From assembly GCA_021286885.1 (NCBI GenBank), contig JAJTBM010000001.1:1-31722 (forward strand): a stretch of 31,722 nt of DNA. The letters are read 5' to 3'. Every line of letters starts with the position of its first letter. Position 1 is the stretch's first letter. Positions 30,497 to 31,722 of the stretch are shown here, one piece after another. This DNA is from Rhodocyclales bacterium (GTDB taxonomy: Bacteria > Pseudomonadota > Gammaproteobacteria > Burkholderiales > Rhodocyclaceae). A program made the translations under genes and the position numbers. The notes beneath the pieces were generated by a model. That model did no database searches. It saw only the letters and a list, made by a program, of their open reading frames with translations, and was not told the origin of the DNA.

Positions 30497-31722
30497 CCAC
30501 ATCCGCCCTGTCGGCCTGGCGGGCCCGGGCCGGACAGGCCTGTGTGCTGCTGTTCCCGGCCCTGTTCTTTTTTCTGCCTAACCATGTGGCGCCGGCGTAT
30601 TCAATAACACTGCTGATCCTGGCCCTGTGGTGCGTCGAAGGTGACTTTGCCCGCAAATGGGCCGAGCTGCGCCAAGACAGCCGGTTCTGGATTTTCCTGG
30701 CTTTATACGCCTACCTGCTGTTGGGCATGGCCTGGACCGAGGATGTCCACGAAGGCAAGCGAGCCCTGGGGCGGTATTTTCTGTTTGCCGTCTCACCCCT
30801 GCTGCTGAGCGTGGGGCGTCGGGTGTCGCCCCTGCGCTGCATCAGCGTGTTTCTGGCGGGCATGCTGGTGTGCGAGGTGCTGGCCTATTACAACTGGTTC
30901 CAGATGCATGTGTTTTCCGACTGGCCTGCCGGCCCTCGGGTGCGCAAGGATCCGGATGATACCGCCCCGTTTGTCGATCACATCCTGTATTCCCCCATGC
31001 TGGCCTGGGCGGGCTATCTGCTGCTGGATCGCTGCTGGCGTGCCAAGACCTGGCGCGTGCGGCTGGGGTATGGGGCGTTTGCGCTGCTGACCCTGGGCAA
31101 CCTGATGTTCTCGGGCGGGCGTGCGGGGCAGTTGGTTTTTCTGATCCTGCTGGGCTTGCTGGTGTTCCAGCGTTTTGCCCGTCATCCCTTACGGGCCGCT
31201 GTACTGGCAGGCTTGGCCGTGGTTGGGGCGCTCACGGTGGCCTACCAGGGCAACGGGTATTTCCGGGAGCGGGTGGACATCGCCATCACCGAAGTCAGCC
31301 ACTATCAGGAGATGAAGAATACCTCCACCGGCTTGCGTCTCACCTTTTACGCCAACTCGATCCGGATGGTGGCCGAGCATCCCTTCACTGGCGTGGGGAC
31401 TGGCGATTTCACCCAAGAATACGCCCGGCTCAACGCCCGTTATACGCCGGATTGGGGGGCGACGGACAACCCTCATAATCAGTATCTGTTCATCCTGACT
31501 TCGCTGGGGATTCCGGGGGGCATCCTGCTGCTGTTGGCCTTGTGCCCGCCCGCAGCATGGCGGCGGCGTGGGGATGGGATGGATCAGGTGCGGGTGGCGT
31601 TCATGGTGTTTTTTGCGGCCATTTGCCTGTTCGAGGATTATCTCTGGCGCTCCAACACCTCCTTGTTATTTTTCTTGTATTCATCGATCTTTTTTGCGGG
31701 TGAAGTAAAAATCAGTAAAGAT
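30493..31722 (+). CDS. waaL: O-antigen ligase (WaaL family), truncated by the window edge
   Basis: A continuous 410-codon frame begins at the ATG overlapping the glycosyltransferase stop and is still open at the right edge; no stop codon is reached. The product has about ten to twelve hydrophobic segments. It contains the Wzy_C-type signatures FSGGRAGQ (R210) and, in the periplasmic loop, TGVGTGDFTQEYARLN followed by NPHNQYLFILTSLG (H328), the conserved histidine of ligases. In known WaaL proteins these residues handle the undecaprenyl-linked O-antigen and lipid A-core acceptor. A Wzy polymerase or a related ligase cannot be excluded, but gene context (msbA, core transferase) favours WaaL. 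The reading frame is probably within a few residues of complete. Confidence 0.85.
   Translation, partial: MTTSALSAWRARAGQACVLLFPALFFFLPNHVAPAYSITLLILALWCVEGDFARKWAELRQDSRFWIFLALYAYLLLGMAWTEDVHEGKRALGRYFLFAVSPLLLSVGRRVSPLRCISVFLAGMLVCEVLAYYNWFQMHVFSDWPAGPRVRKDPDDTAPFVDHILYSPMLAWAGYLLLDRCWRAKTWRVRLGYGAFALLTLGNLMFSGGRAGQLVFLILLGLLVFQRFARHPLRAAVLAGLAVVGALTVAYQGNGYFRERVDIAITEVSHYQEMKNTSTGLRLTFYANSIRMVAEHPFTGVGTGDFTQEYARLNARYTPDWGATDNPHNQYLFILTSLGIPGGILLLLALCPPAAWRRRGDGMDQVRVAFMVFFAAICLFEDYLWRSNTSLLFFLYSSIFFAGEVKISKD

Overview
The window is GC-rich, densely coded chromosomal DNA from a Gram-negative proteobacterium. The lipopolysaccharide (LPS) core operon, the TonB-dependent cobalamin receptor, the PEP-CTERM sorting signal and the SWIM-SNF2, CobO and MsbA protein types together suggest a betaproteobacterium, most likely Rhodocyclales-like (inference; no 16S or phylogeny was available). 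I saw no tRNA, rRNA, insertion sequence, phage gene or CRISPR array.

Layout. Positions 1-7471 hold housekeeping and accessory genes: a HIT-family hydrolase, a YafJ-type class II glutamine amidotransferase, a sirtuin overlapping a SWIM/SNF2 helicase by 8 bp, and a convergent protein with C-terminal repeats spaced exactly 48 residues apart. Positions 7471-9233 carry a D-2-hydroxyacid dehydrogenase and a small secreted PEP-CTERM protein.

Positions 9247-19602 are a cobalamin uptake and salvage region. The minus-strand operon btuB-btuC-btuD-cobO is preceded by a clear cobalamin riboswitch. The plus strand carries cobU, a small chagasin-like gene, cobT, cobS and cobC, interrupted by a minus-strand ABC exporter. 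These genes would import corrinoid, adenosylate it (CobO), activate cobinamide (CobU), make alpha-ribazole phosphate (CobT), join the halves (CobS) and remove the phosphate (CobC). No corrin-ring genes are present, and btuF and cbiB are not in the window.

Positions 19749-25542 contain largely unrelated single genes: an isoprenylcysteine/phospholipid-type methyltransferase, an alpha/beta hydrolase with a perfect 16-bp palindrome upstream, a PqiC-like protein without a lipoprotein signal, a RibD_C/DHFR-like reductase, a MASE1 histidine kinase and a putative Na+/H+ antiporter.

Positions 25726-31722 form a tightly coupled LPS operon (ATGA overlaps or a 3-bp gap): a heptose-phosphate kinase fused to a decayed adenylyltransferase domain, a tyrosine-phosphatase-like protein, MsbA, a polysialyltransferase-like glycosyltransferase, and a WaaL/O-antigen ligase that runs off the right edge.

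Nothing here is a convincing wholly new system. The best leads are the decayed HldE domain, the sirtuin/SNF2 coupling, the 48-residue repeat protein, the chagasin-like gene in the cobalamin cluster, and several unexplained palindromes and hairpins in gene leaders.
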